Below, piece by piece: positions 22,686 to 35,145 of a stretch of DNA of 64,000 nt (the first letter of the stretch is position 1; the number at the start of each line of letters is the position of its first letter). The stretch lies in assembly GCA_014529385.2 (NCBI GenBank), contig CM043952.1, forward strand, positions 71,247,299-71,311,298, given 5' to 3'. This DNA comes from Adiantum capillus-veneris. Its lineage: Eukaryota > Streptophyta > Polypodiopsida > Polypodiales > Pteridaceae. Under the pieces are notes generated by a model. That model saw nothing but the letters and a program-made list of their open reading frames with translations. It did no database searches and was not told where the DNA came from. The translations under genes and the position numbers were made by a program.

Positions 22686-25600
22686 ATGGGTGATAATAGT
22701 AAAGGGAGTGAAATTAATGTTGATAACTTTGATTTTGCTCATGAGCAAGCTACAAAGGATGCTTCAATATTGCTTGTTAACTATCTTGTTTCTAGGCTTC
22801 AACAAGCCATGGGCAATCCATCTCCCCAAAGTGAAGTGCAACGGCAACTCTGTGCTCACGGGATTCTCCAAGCTCATCACCATCACGAGAGAACACCTAG
22901 GAAGCCTCCTTGTGAGACTACCAAAAGAGGTCTCTCTCCGACTCGGGAAGAAGAAGAGAATCCATACGAAGGGCTCAAGAATTTACTTCTTGATGATGCA
23001 TCTCCTTCCCAAAGGAGAACTCAAGAGCCTCCACCAAAGGAACGAGAAAGAAGCGAGTCTCCCGCCACCTCGGCGGAGATGGCTCCACGAAGACGGCCGG
23101 CTAAACGCTCTCCATCACCACCAAAGCGGACAAGACCATCATACTCTTCTCCACGTCATAATTGAAAGAGGGATGATAAAAAGCAAGAGAAGAAAAAGGC
23201 GAGAAAGAGGACATCCTCTTCTCCATCTTCTTCATCCTCTTCCTCTTATGAAAGCTATTGTGAAGACGACAAAGATCAAGACAAGAAAAAGGAGAGAAAG
23301 AGGTCACCCTCTTCTCCACCTTCTTCAAATTCTTCACCTTCTGAAGAAAGTGATGGTGCAACCTTTGAACCATCAAAAAGAAGAGGCCATAGGAAATCCT
23401 ATGCCGCATGGAAGAGGTCATCCAAGCTGAAGAAATTCAAACAGGGAGGGAAGAGCATCTCTTTCCTTACCTATGATGGCACCTTTGGTGCTACGGACAA
23501 AGTCTTGGCCTTTATCCAGCAATTCGATGCGGCGTTTGGAGATGAGGGCTTCACGGAGTCCTCTAAGCTATGCCATGTAGCTATGCACTTTCAAAATTCC
23601 GCCAGACAATGGTGGTCTAGCCTACGAGCCAACGGTGAAGCTCCACGAACATGGAAAGCTTTAAGAGCTTCCATTATGAAGCAACTTTTGGCCACCGATG
23701 CCAAAGACAAAGTACTCACCCAATGGTGAAGCTTAAAGCTCTCTCCCAATGAATCCATCCACAAATATGTAGACAAGTTTTGGGACCTACAACTCAAAGC
23801 TGTCTTCAAAAAGTTGGATTTTGGAGAGCAAAAGCAACAATTTTGTGTGGGCTTAACCGAAGAAATGGCGGAGTATGTCAACTCCCAAAGGCCACGTACC
23901 ATATCGGCGGTAATACACCACACTATGGTGGCCTCTCGAATCAATTTCCAAACGGGGGCTAAAAGAAATAATAAGCCCCCAGAAAACAAGGGTTCCAATG
24001 AGCCTAAGGGGAAGGGCAATGTCCAAAAGTCTCCTAAGGGCAACTGCAACAAAGTTAAAGAGAAGGGAGTTTACAAAGGTAAGAATAAACTCTCTCCTGA
24101 AGATCTTGAGCGTTATCGTAAGGATAACCGGTGTTTCAAGTGCGGCGAACAAGGGCATGCGTAACGCGCTTGTCCCCAAAAGAACAACCGCCAAGATTCT
24201 CCTAGAGCTTCCTTGGTTGAAATCCAAGAGGAGGAGACTCACCAAACTCACCACAAAGGATCTCCTCTATGCCATGCTTGGGTAGAGGTAAGAGAACATG
24301 ATTCTTTTATTCTCTTTGACCCTGGTTCTACTCACAATTTTATATCTATGGAGTTAGCCACCAAGCTAGGCATACAATCCTATGAGATGGGAGATGTCCT
24401 ACCCGCAGACAGTGCCTTCAAGGGGCAAGAAGCTTCAGTCACTCCCTTAATTGGGAAATTGAGGCTTCATGTCCAAGGCTATGTGGACAAAGAGGACTTC
24501 TTTATCTCTCCTCTCAAGCATGAGGATGTAATCCTAGGGGCACCATGGTTTGACCACCTGGCTACTGATGTTAAATTTCCTGAAAGGAGAATCTTCTTTA
24601 AGTTCAGGGAAAAAGACATGTATATAGATGCTAAGGAAATGGGTAACACCATCCCCATTGTACATACACCAGCTTTCAACAAGTCAATAAAGAGCTTTAT
24701 TTCCGTGTACATGATTTTTGTTAAAGATTCTCAAAATGAACTTAATGCTTTAACAAAAGAAAATAAAATCAACCAAAAGGAATTAGAGTTATCCAATTTT
24801 CTAAAGGGGTTTCAAGATGTTTTTATTGACGACATCCCTTGTGAGATACCTCCTAAACGAGGTAATGATGACCATGCAATTGAACTTCTTCCAGGAAGTT
24901 CACCGCCTACTAAACCTCCTTTTAGAGTTTCTCAAGCTCAACAAGAGGAGATTATGTGGCAAGTGCATGAGTTAGTTGAGAAGGGTATGGTTAGGCCAAG
25001 ATCATCTCCATTTTGCTCACCTGTGCTATTAGTGAAAAAGAAAGACGGCACATATCGTATGTGTGTCGACTATAGAGCACTAAATAGGATCACTATCAAG
25101 AATAGGTTTCCCGTTCCATGGGTAGAAGACCTATTTGATAAGCTACAAGGATCGACCTACTTCAGTAGGATTGACCTAGAAAGTGGCTATCATCAAATAA
25201 GGATAGTTGATCAAGACATTGTAAAGACCGCATTTTGCACCACATTTGGTCTTTACGAATACATTGTCATGCCTTTTGGCTTGACCAATGCACCAGCTAC
25301 ATTCAACCGCTTGATGGAGAAGCTGTTTAGGCCTCATCGAACCTTCACTGGAGTGTTCTTTGATGATATTATCATCTACTCTAATTCATTGGAGGAACAC
25401 AAGCAACAACTCCAGGTAATATTTCAAGTTTTAAGAGAGAATAAACTTTATGTTAATCGAAAGAAAAGTGAATTTTTCTTGCAAGAGATTCAGTATTTAG
25501 GTCATATTATCTCTCAAGATGGCATCCAAATGGATCCATCTAAGTTAGAGGTAATAAAAGGATGGCCTAAACCAAGGAATCTTCATGAACTAAGACGCTT

Positions 25601-27622
25601 TATAGGTATCTGTGCATACTATAGACGCTTCATAGAAAATTTCTCACAAATTGCGGGACCATTACATGACCTAACAAAGAAAAGCGTTAGGTATACATGG
25701 TCTGCTAAGGAGAACAATGCTTTCGAAAAGCTTATCTCTCAACCTGTGCTTACACTACCGAACCTCTCAAAACCATTTGAGGTCCAATGTGATGCTTGTG
25801 GTGATTGCCTTAGAGCTGTTTTGCTCCAAGAAGGGCATGCCATAGGCTATGAGAGTCGAAGGCTCGACCCTGTTGAGCAAGCTCTAGGCATATATGAAAA
25901 GGAACTCCTTGCAGTTCTACATGCCTTAGACTCATGGAAGCACTATTTATTGGGGACTCCTTTCATTCTGCGAACGGATCATCAAAGTCTTAAGTACTTC
26001 ATGACGCAAACCAAGCTCTCCGACAAAAAAATGAGGTGGGAAAATTTCCTTTCGCAATTTCATTTTCATATTGCTCACATTGCTGGCAAGCATAATCAAG
26101 TAGCTGATGCACTCTCAAGACGGCCGAGAGTGAATGCCGTTTCCATAGCAACTCACAATGATCTATCTTCAATGATAGATGAGTATGCTATCGATCCCGA
26201 TTTTAGAGATGTAATTTCAGCCCTTGCATTGGGGAAGAAAGAAGAACCATTTACCTTACAAGATGGTTATCTTCTCTATGGCAATAGAATATGAGTTACT
26301 AACTCACTACATGAGAAAGTAATGTATGAATCTCATGCTCCACCTTATGTGGGGCATAGAGGGATTCAATCTACCTTAAAGGGAATTGAAACATATTTCT
26401 ATTGGCCTACCATGAAAGTGAACATACAAGAGTATGTTTCTAAATGTGTGGTATGTCAAAAGACAAAATTTGATAGAGGGAAGCAACTTGGATTGCTTCA
26501 ACCCTTGCCAATCCCTAATTCACCATGGGAGAGCATATCCATGGATTTTATCTTTGGATTGCCTAAGTCTATCCATGGGAATACGGGAATATGGATGATA
26601 GTAGACAGGTTCAGTAAACAAGCTCATTTTATACCTGTCAAAAAGACTATCAAAGCCCATCAAATGGCAACCCTCTTCATTTCACAAATTTTCAAGTACC
26701 ATGGCTTGTCAATGTCCATAGTGTTGGATAGAGATCCTAGAATGACCAGTAATTTCTGGAAGGGTCTCTTTGAGAATTTAGGGACAATGCTAAACTTCTC
26801 TTCGGCCTATCATCCACAAACAGATGGCCAAAGTGAAATAGCTAACCTAACCATTCTCGATCTACTAAAAGCCTATGTAATGGAAGTAGATCAAAGATCC
26901 CAATGGGAGAAGTACTTACCGTTAGTGGAGTATGCTTACAATAACACTGTACATACTTCCATGGGAAAGCACCTTTCTAGGTAATTGAGAGAAGATCAAA
27001 AAGTCCCTTGCTACTTAAGGTACATGGGAAGATCTTCGCTGCAGATGAGTATAGCCGAGACCTACAAGAATCTTTCCAAAAGATTAAGGATGCTATCTTT
27101 ATCTCACAGCAAAGGCAAAAGGTTGCTGCTGACAAGCACCAAAGAGCCCAAGCCTTTAAAGAAAACGATTGGGTCTTGTTAAAGTTTCCCAAGGCTCGAT
27201 TAAGGCACACGACTGGCAAGAATCCTATGCGCCACCAAAAGTACTATGCTAAATTAGCAAAAAGGTACTATGGTCCCTTTCAGATTCTTAGGCCAATCAA
27301 TGAGATGGCCTATCAAATCAAGCTGCCCAATCATTGGCTCATACACAATGCTTTTCATGTGAGCCTATTAAAGCCTTACAAAGGAGAGCCACCTCAAGAA
27401 CCAACTATTGAAGACCCACCGGAGATCGAGGACCAAGAGGAGGTGCTGCAGCCCAAGTCCATTCTCCGACATGAAGACAAGGTACTAAGAGGCGGTAAGA
27501 CTATCCGACGATATCTTATTAAGTTTAAGAATTATCCTTTTGAAGATGCTAGATGGATGCAAGGCATACAATTAAAGGATAACCTAAACCTTGTCAATGC
27601 TTACAATGCTTCCCAAGAGTAA
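22686..27622 (+). pseudogene. G1 gag-pol polyprotein (broken)
   Basis: One frame runs from ATG 22,686 to about 26,970. Gag has a charged, Ser/Arg-rich N-terminal region with a duplicated 'KERKRxxSSPSS' block, a capsid core ('FQNSARQWWSSLRANGE') and a knuckle 'CFKCGEQGHA' that is cut by TAA. Protease reads 'FILFDPGSTHNFIS', RT has 'FFDDIIIYS' in the catalytic loop, and RNase H contains 'ILRTDHQSLKY'. Integrase has an HHCC zinc region ('HRGIQS', 'CVVCQKTK') and core Asp/Asp/Glu in 'SISMDFIFGLP', 'VLDRDPRM' and 'DGQSEIAN'. The last part is a chromodomain-like end ('YLIKFKNYPFEDARWMQ'). Stops lie at 23,163 (TGA), 23,727 (TGA), 24,162 (TAA) and 26,292 (TGA). A one-base shift plus a TAG near 26,970 move the C-terminal part to another frame (27,008-27,622). 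Four codons are missing before 'LISQPVL' in RNase H. Confidence 0.95.
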
Positions 27623-27963
27623 GCAAATGTACAAAATGTTAAAAATGAACAAATTTTTTGTCTTATAAGACTCTCTTTTTCTTTATTGTGCACAAAAATG
27701 AAGTAGTATGCATGCTTAGATCAAGTTTGCGGAGACGACGTCTCCCAAACACCAAGTAGAGCTTGTCACTCTACTATGGAAGACTGATAGGACTAATGTG
27801 CAGACATGCTTGCGGCAGCCTCAGGCTCTCAAGCGCCAAATGGACTAGTCATCCATTGTGGAATGATGTCGTAGGGTAACATAGGGATCCTCTACCCGCT
27901 AAGAAAAGGACTCATGAATATGCTTTATCTTCTCTACACCATAGTCGAGGACGACTATGATTT

Positions 27964-27977
27964 CAAGAGAGAGGTAA
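27964..27977 (+). promoter_or_regulatory. G1 polypurine tract
   Basis: 'caagagagaggtaa' lies immediately before the 3' LTR. The same words, inverted, precede the LTR of G3 at 50,134-50,147. This is the usual plus-strand primer position. Confidence 0.75.
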
Positions 27978-29567
27978 TGTCATAATAATCAATATCTAAT
28001 TCTCCTAAATGATTTTCTCATATTAAACTGATCATTTAATGTGGGGAAGTGCCAGAGGAGAAAAGGCTAGAATATTGGTTAAGCTAGCAGACCGGCCACA
28101 ATAGGGATCCAAAGGAGGGAAAATAGGTATCCAAAGGGAGGGCCATCTGCAAAAGAGCCATGTGCAACAATGGGCTAAAAAGACCCTAAGGTTCAGCCCA
28201 TTAAGACTTCCAAAATGCTAAGGTTCCAAAATTCAAAGGTTGTGTCCAAAGGGTTAAAGCTAAGGGGGAATTGGATGCTTTGTTAATTTGCAAGTCAGTG
28301 CATATCCCTACATGGGAGGGGGCAAGCCCTTCTTCTAGGGGATGAGAGAGAAAGTCACACACACACACACACACACAGGCTCCCTTTACACAAAGGGAAT
28401 GAGGGACACATGTCAGCTCCCTAGGCCAGATGCCCACAAGGTGTACCCAGTTTCTATTGGATGACCCTTGAAGTGGACCAATGAGAATTAAGCTAGAGTA
28501 AATCTAGTTTAATTAATTTAAAAACATTTAATAAAAGAAACCAATGAGAATTAAGTCTCCTAGAAGACTATTGGGCAGTCTCCCAAGGGGTCCAATGAGC
28601 ATTCAAGAGCCTAATGGCTTGCCTGATTCCTATTGGCCAGGAGGCAAAGGGGTCCAATGAGAGTTTAGTTTAATTATTTAATTACCCAAAGCTCTCACAA
28701 AAGGGGAAAGGGGGACTCATGTCAAAAGGCTATCACTTATGCTGCTTAATTGTGATTGGCTTGACTTGGGGAGGGCCAATGAGGCTGGAGCAAGAGCAAA
28801 TAGCAAGGGGGCTCACCCAAGAGAGAGAGGGGGCTGATTTTTACAGGGCATTATCACACACACACTCACACAAGCTCATGGTGCAGAAAGAGAAGACTAT
28901 CTCTTCCCAAGCTTTAATGGAGAGCTCATCACCTACTCCAAGATTGTGAGATAGAAGCCTACATCAACACTCTCTTGGCATGTGGATGCAAATCCAACCA
29001 AGAGCCAAGCTTCAATGCATGCTCATCTCCTCTACCAAGATAATTACTAAGCTAAGATATGCTAATATGAGTGATTATGTGAGGAGATGTACATCTTTCT
29101 CGTAAGATACTCCTTCTTCCTCTCAATCTACTCTCATACCCTGCTAGCTCTCACCATCTTCGAAGGTGTGTGAGGTCTTGGGTCTGAGAACGGGGATAAT
29201 TCAAGTTGTGTTTGTTAAGTGTTTTGCTTAGTGCATGAAGCTTTCATCTTCATTGCACTAGCTAGTCTTGAAGGAACACAAAAAATTGTATTGTACAATG
29301 TCTCTCTTGATGGGAGAAGCCATAATACAAAGCCTTTTGGAGGGGGGACCGGCTCCATGAAATCCGGTCCTCAATTGTTGTCATTAGCCTAATTTATCTC
29401 TCTTTTGAAAGTGTTGTTGATGCTATCTAACTAGGTGTTATGCTTTTTGTTGCTCTCTCCACCCAAGCACTCTTGTAATTCTCATTAGGAATCTATTCTA
29501 ATGAAATTCCCTCTATGTTCATGCTCATTTCCGCTACACACAAGTTATTAGGCCATTAAATGTTACA
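27978..29567 (+). repeat. G1 3' LTR
   Basis: 1,590 bp from 'TGTCATAATAATC' to '...atgttaca'. The CA microsatellite is present at 28,357-28,377. It is followed by the second ACTAA. Confidence 0.95.
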
Positions 29568-29572
29568 ACTAA

Positions 29573-30766
29573 ACTGAAGAACCGGCTAGGATCAAACTAC
29601 AAATAAGCCCAAAGAATCTAGCAGACTGCTTGAACACAAGCAGAAAAGAACAAAAGCAGTTTCCTTTGTTGATAGAGCACGGGAAATTTGTATCTTGCCT
29701 TGCTCCTTCTTCAACATGCCACTAACTGCCTCTTGTCTTCTTCTACTCCTTTGTAATCAAGATTTCTCTTGACTGCTGAAGAAAAAAAACCCTTCTGACC
29801 TTGAACTAGTAAGCCGAGAACCGGCGCAGGAATCAGCTCTTGGTTTGTTTTAAGGGACTTTAAAAAAGAAAATACTAATAGAAGTAATAGAATGTTGCTT
29901 TGTCAAATCCTCTGTCTGCTCAACTCTCATAACACGGCACCTTGCCTGAATGCCTCCTCAACTCGCTCTCCTGCTCTTGGATTCTGATAACGCTACGAAT
30001 AGGTATCTCCAAAAGATTCCTGCCAACAAAGGCCACACCCTCCCTTGCCTTGAGTTTCTGCCCGCACTTAGTTGGTCGTCCCTGTCGATCGCGACCTCCT
30101 CCTTCTCCTTACTATCTTTTTTCCATGCGCTCCCCTGTTGCAGTTGACTCCACCTCCTTATTTTTTTGCCCCTGCTCATGACCTTGCCAAAGCTCTTTGC
30201 TCGACCTCAATGGTCACCTCAAAGCCTTGACTTTGTGCTGGTCCCAAGAGCTCATCTTTTCTTGTCCGTGCTTGTCTTCTGCTTGCTCACAACACCCTAT
30301 AGAAGCTCCAACCTTGTTGTCTCCCGGCTTTGCTCTTTGTCTCCTCACGTTCTCCTTGCTAACTCAAGGTGGCCTCGTCTTCACGCTCTGAAAACTCCTG
30401 CTGCTCCTTTTTTTGCTCGATAGCTATTGGCTTAATATTCTTCCCTCTGCGCACCCTGTCTACTTCATTTAGCCGGCTTCCCTCCCTTGTTTGCTCTTAT
30501 TTTCTTTTTAAATCTATCAACTGCCCTTAACTTCATACTTTAAGCAGCCATTCACATTGCCTTAGTGGGAATCTATTGCTTAACTCCCACCAATTTGACT
30601 TGCAGCCTATCCAAGATGGCGTTGACCACTTCCATAAACCAAAGCATTTCCAGATACCTCACTTTCCTCCCACAACCATACAAAAACACCAGATGATCAA
30701 AGCCTCTTCTCGCATATTAGCCAAAGCATTACTAAACACAATCATCAAAGTGCAAGAATAGAAAGT
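29573..30766. other. No gene recognised; repeat related to 1-185
   Basis: This is the continuation of the sequence into which G1 inserted. The first 230 bp contain a diverged copy of the repeat at the start of the window. The rest is CT-rich with no family signature. Confidence 0.4.
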
Positions 30767-30806
30767 TGTAAGACAGGGGTGACTAGAGCCTTAGAGTCCT
30801 CCACCC
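30767..30806 (-). repeat. G2 3' LTR, outer part
   Basis: 'tgtaagacaggggtgactag' to 'cctccaccc' matches 44,152-44,191 in the same orientation. It then stops abruptly, and the next base belongs to pol sequence in the opposite orientation. Confidence 0.85.
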
Positions 30807-31275
30807 TTTTCAAAATACTCAAGCGAGTTGGAGATCATGCCTACAAACTATTACTACCTTCACATTCTTGCATTCATCCGATGTTTCATGTAAGCCATCT
30901 ATGAAAGCAGTTACATGGGAACGACAATGTCATTGACCAACAGGTTTTGGTTGATTACATTGAACCTCCTACCTTACCGTATGAACCTGAACATGTTCTT
31001 GATTATCACAAGTTGCGTACACGTCATCACGTACGACAACAAGCCTTAATCAAGTGGAAAGACTGACCTGAAGAAGGTGCCACTTGGGAAAACATTAGTG
31101 TTCTTAAAAAGAAGTTTCCCACTTTTGTTTTCAAGGACGAAAAATCTTCTTAAGGGGGGAGTAATGTCAGGACACCGGCAAGGCTAGACTAGATAAGGCA
31201 AGTCCACGCTAGGAGGTGTCGAGCGAGGAGTCCAACTAGGGCAAAGGGCCAAGCAAATGCCTATATAAGGGAATA
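30807..31275 (+). pseudogene. Inverted segment of G2: pol C-terminus, polypurine tract and inner LTR
   Basis: On the plus strand this reads 'FKILKRVGDHAYKLLLPS', then 'VSHL', then a chromodomain-like end ('HHVRQQALIKWKDxPEEG', 'ATWENI') and a stop. Next come the polypurine tract 'cttaagggggga' (31,149-31,160) and LTR sequence from 'tgtcaggacaccgg' (31,165) to 'ctatataaggg' (31,271). The body of G2 stops on the minus strand at 'ESLKTRLTHKLSP' (about 31,283), exactly where 'FKILKRV' should follow. The LTR halves also complement each other. The simplest explanation is a micro-inversion of about 470 bp between a point in the LTR and a point in pol. Confidence 0.85.
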
Positions 31276-31282
31276 TCAGGGA

Positions 31283-34200
31283 GATAATTTATGTGTCAGT
31301 CTAGTTTTCAAACTTTCTGAATGTTTTGGAACACATAAAAATACTTCCTCCCCTTCTTCAAAGGTAACTTGCCGACGTTTCTCATAAGCGTATTTCTTAT
31401 ACCGATCCTGTGCTTGTGAGACATTTTGGCGAGCAGGTTTTAGCACATCGATATGGTCTTGGAGAAAATCCTTAACTTGTTGGAGTTTTTCGGTTTCCAA
31501 CCCCACCGTAACTGGTGACCTAGGTGGAAACCGTACATTAGTATGAAAGGACTAAAACCTGTTGTGACATGCTTAGCACTGTTGTAGGAAAAACCAAGAA
31601 TAGGTAAGTATTCTTCCCAGTTTGACTGTTTTTTGATGACGTATGCTCTTAGAATATCCTCTAGCACCTGGTTAACCCGTTCTGTTTGACCATCCGTTTC
31701 TGGATGATTAACTGTACTGATGTTTAGTTGTGTATCCACTCGTTTAAATATAGCTCTCCAAAAGTGGTTGTTAAACTTGGGATCAGGTTCATGACTAACA
31801 ATGCTACTTGGCAAACCATACAATCTGTAGAGATTGTCCACAAATAACTTGGCTAGTTCTGGTGTCTCAACCGTTGATTTGGTTGGAATAAACTTACATA
31901 GTTTAGTCAACCTGTCTACGACCACCCATACTGAGTCATGACCTCGTATAGTGGTTGGTAATCCTACAATAAAATCCATAGAAATACTTTCCCATTTTCC
32001 ATTAAGAATCTCCAAAGGATTTAAGAGTCTTCCTGCTTTCAGGCGCTCTGCTTTGTTAACTTGACATTTTTGGCAGTGCAAGACATAAGCTTGAACAAAG
32101 CCATGTATACCCGGCCAGTAAAACTGTTGTCGTACGAGAGCATAATTTTTTCTAATCCCCAGGTGCCCTACACTTGGAATATCATGACATTCATAAAGGA
32201 TTTGGCACCGAATGTCCGTGTCCGTCGGTACACAAACTCTCCCCTTGTGGAGTAGGTACCCATTGTCGATGGTAAAATGCTTCCATCGTTGTAGTTCATC
32301 ACTTGATAAGGAGAACTAGGTGTGGAGGTTAACTGTACACTATCGTCGTTGGAGTGAGAAGGATCCCTCTTTTGAACATGGCTCCACACTTTGGAATATG
32401 CTTCATCATGCTCATATTTTTCCTTGAGAGAATCTAAAAATTCACTATGAAGTTCCGTGAACAAGAGGAGTTAATCTTTGGCATTCTACTTAGAGCGTCT
32501 GCCACTAGATTGTATCGACCTTTTCGATACCTTAGCTTGGCATCATATTCCTGAAGGATCTCGGCCCACCTGGATTTTCGATCCTTTAATCTATTTGTTG
32601 TGTAAACCATTTGATGCTTTTGTGGTCAAACACAATCTCGAATTGAGCACCATACAGATAATGCCGCCATGTTTTTAAGGTCGACACTATTGCATAGAGT
32701 TCGCATTCGTAAGTAGAATAATTCTGTTGAGTTGCATCAAGCTTCTTAATTTCAAATGCAATCAGCCGTCCGTCTTGCAACAGGACTGCTCCAATAGCAC
32801 GATCACTGGCATCCGTTTCCAAAATGAATGGTTTCAAAGGATCTACAATAGCAAGGATAGAAGTTGTAGCTAATGCATCCTTGAGCGTATCCAAACTGAG
32901 CTATTGAGCGGATCTCCACTGAAAAGCTTTTCCTTTGCCTTTAAGTTGATCCGTCATAGGAACAGCAATTTGAGCATAGTTTTTAACGAACCTTTGGTAA
33001 AAACCTGCAAATCCTAAAAATATATCCATTTTTTTTATCGTATCCACTTTGGATTGATCCATGTATAGGCCATGAGATGAAATAACATGCCCTAGATAAT
33101 GAATGTGATTTTCTCTTTTAGAAAATCACATTTAGATTCCTTGGCATATAACTTGTTTGTACATAACAACTCAAACACTTGTCTGAGATGTTGTAAGTGC
33201 TCTTCTTCAGAAGCACTATAGACTAGGATTTCATCAAAGAAAACAATGACAAATTTTCCCAAATATGGCTTCAAGACACTATCCATAAGTGTCATGAATA
33301 TTGAGGGCGGATTGGTTAACCCAAAGGACATCACCAAAAACTCGTAGTGTCCAAACCATGTTTGGAAGGCAATCTTAGGTATATCGGCAAGCCGAATACG
33401 GACTTGGTGATATCCTGAACGCAAATCAATTTTCATAAAAATGCGAGCATGAGTTAGCTTATCAAATAACTCATCTACTCTTGGCAATGGGTATTTGTTC
33501 TTAATCGTAACCGCATTTAAGCCCCGGTAGTCTACGCACATGCGCATACTCTTGTCCTTTTTCTTCACTAAAAGGATAGGCGAAGCCCATGGTGAAGAAC
33601 TGGGTTGTATAAACCCTCTGCTAAGGTAGTCAGCAAGCTGACCTTCCACCTCAGCAGCCTCTGAGTAACTCATACGATAAGGTGGTTTACTAACAGGTTT
33701 ACATCCTATAGGCATTTCAATGCTATGTTGCACCGATCGTGTCGATAGTAATCCTGGTGGAAAATCATTAGGAAATACATCTTAATATTCCCTTAATAAT
33801 TGTTGTAATTGACTAGAAACGTTTTCTTGTTTAGAATTAGTAACTGGTGGAATAGAGGAGAGAGAAGCATGCGGTGTTGAGGAATGTTCAACTGACTTAA
33901 TGTTAGAAAGAAAATGAGACAGCGAGTAACACAAGAAAACCTGATCTATTTCATTATCAGAAACGAGCTGCATAAGCTCGGCGGTACAAATTAGTGGTGA
34001 TGAAGGTATATCCTCTTCTCCTAACAACAACACATGTGCGCCATGGGATTCAAACATCAAGCTGTTGTGCTCATAGCTACGCTTTAGTGATGGTCCTAGG
34101 CTATGCAACCACTCCCTACCAAGAACCACATCAGCCCTTTCCATGTTCATAACCTAAAACTCCAAACAAGTAGAGTACCCTTGTACTTCTAATGGAAAAA

Positions 34201-35141
34201 CTAGGCATTGTGTATCCCATATTTCAGTATCATGTCCATTCATCATTGCTACCTTGTAGCGGTGGGTACTCGGAGTTTGAGGTAGTTGTGAGTAGCACCG
34301 TCATCTACCAAGATGCGCACCTTGTGCCCTTGCAGATATCCGTGCATATGTACTAACTCATGTGGTCCAAAGGTTTGTTGCCACATGGAAGCTATGAGAC
34401 AACATTCATGCACCACCTCAGTGTGTGTTATTTCCACTCTGGAGAATTTCGAGGAAGACTCAAGAGGTAGTAGTTGCACCATGTGCACTGCTTTCTCGTT
34501 CCCTTGAGTAGCAGATTTCCCCCTGGGACAATCCTTTTTGCCATGAACTCTCCCTAAACATTGAAAACATAACCTCTCTTTCTTGGCTTTCTCAAAATCC
34601 TCAAGAGAAAGAGGACCTTTGGACCCCTTGGGTTTTTTAGATGCATTTGAATTAGCAACTAGAAATTTTCTTTTATTGTGCCCATACTGCGTGCGTGTAT
34701 TACCGTGAATACTAGCAGTCACGTTACTATTATGTAGTTTCTTCTCATCAGGGTCATCCTGAATATGTGCTTTTACTATGGCTTCCTCAAGTGTTTTAGG
34801 GTCTTGGGTCTTGACATACTTCTTAAGCTCAGGTGTTAGACCTCGTATGAACCCTCGTACTTGTTGAAAGGTATCCAAGCCTTCCAACTTGAGGATAATG
34901 TCCTGATAGTGAGAGATATATTCAAGGAGTGATGGGTATTGGCGTATGGAACATGTGTCCCAAGCCGTCCAATTCCGATCGGCCTCATTAGTAGGCAAAA
35001 ATTCCTTGCTAAACATTGCTTCAAAGGCTGCCCAACTCTGTGGTATCATGTTCTTCTCCCTGAGAGACATCCACCATTTGTAGGCCTTGCCTTCCAGAGT
35101 TAAGCTCATATGTAGAGCTCTAACTGCATCCAGAGGACACC
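31283..35141 (-). pseudogene. G2 gag (C-terminal part) and pol, broken
   Basis: Read from 35,141 downward. Gag continues from the other side of the insertion ('LEGKAYKWWMSLREKN') through a helix-rich region to 'CFQCLGRVHGKKDC', a CX2C...HX4C knuckle (34,570-34,520). Protease is 'VRILVDDGATHNYL' (about 34,325-34,283), with D-D-G in place of D-S-G. RT covers 33,733-33,092 ('[20 protein letters not shown]', '[12 protein letters not shown]', in which the catalytic DD is D-E). RNase H lies at 32,894-32,586 ('ILETDASDRAIGAVLLQDG'). The zinc domain lies near 32,090 ('CQKCQVNK'). The integrase core follows with 'SISMDFIVGLP' (32,000), a phosphate-binding-like 'VSHEPDPKFNNHFW' and 'DGQTERVNQVLED'. Frameshifts and stops separate the parts. 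The end is displaced by the inversion. Confidence 0.92.
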
Positions 35142-35145
35142 TTAA
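35142..35145. repeat. TTAA target site (left)
   Basis: The first of three TTAA copies (also 36,503-36,506 and 42,920-42,923) at one insertion site in the G2 gag frame. Confidence 0.9.

Larger units (their letters stand above)
20696..29567 (+). mobile_element. Ty3/gypsy element G1, complete with LTRs and TSD
   Basis: An 8.87-kb chromovirus-type gypsy element. Its LTRs are 20,696-22,279 and 27,978-29,567. A perfect ACTAA duplication flanks it, a tRNA-Met primer site starts at 22,281 and a purine tract ends at 27,977. The LTRs differ by scattered substitutions and small indels, so the insertion is not the newest in the window. Its gag-pol frame carries four stops and one frameshift, so this copy cannot encode its own machinery. 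It inserted into sequence beside the gag-protease remnant; that flank resumes at 29,573. Confidence 0.95.

Noticed and set aside
22678-23430. Alternative overlapping 250-codon frame in G1 gag
   Set aside because: It is a shadow of the Ser/Arg-rich gag frame, caused by skewed composition.
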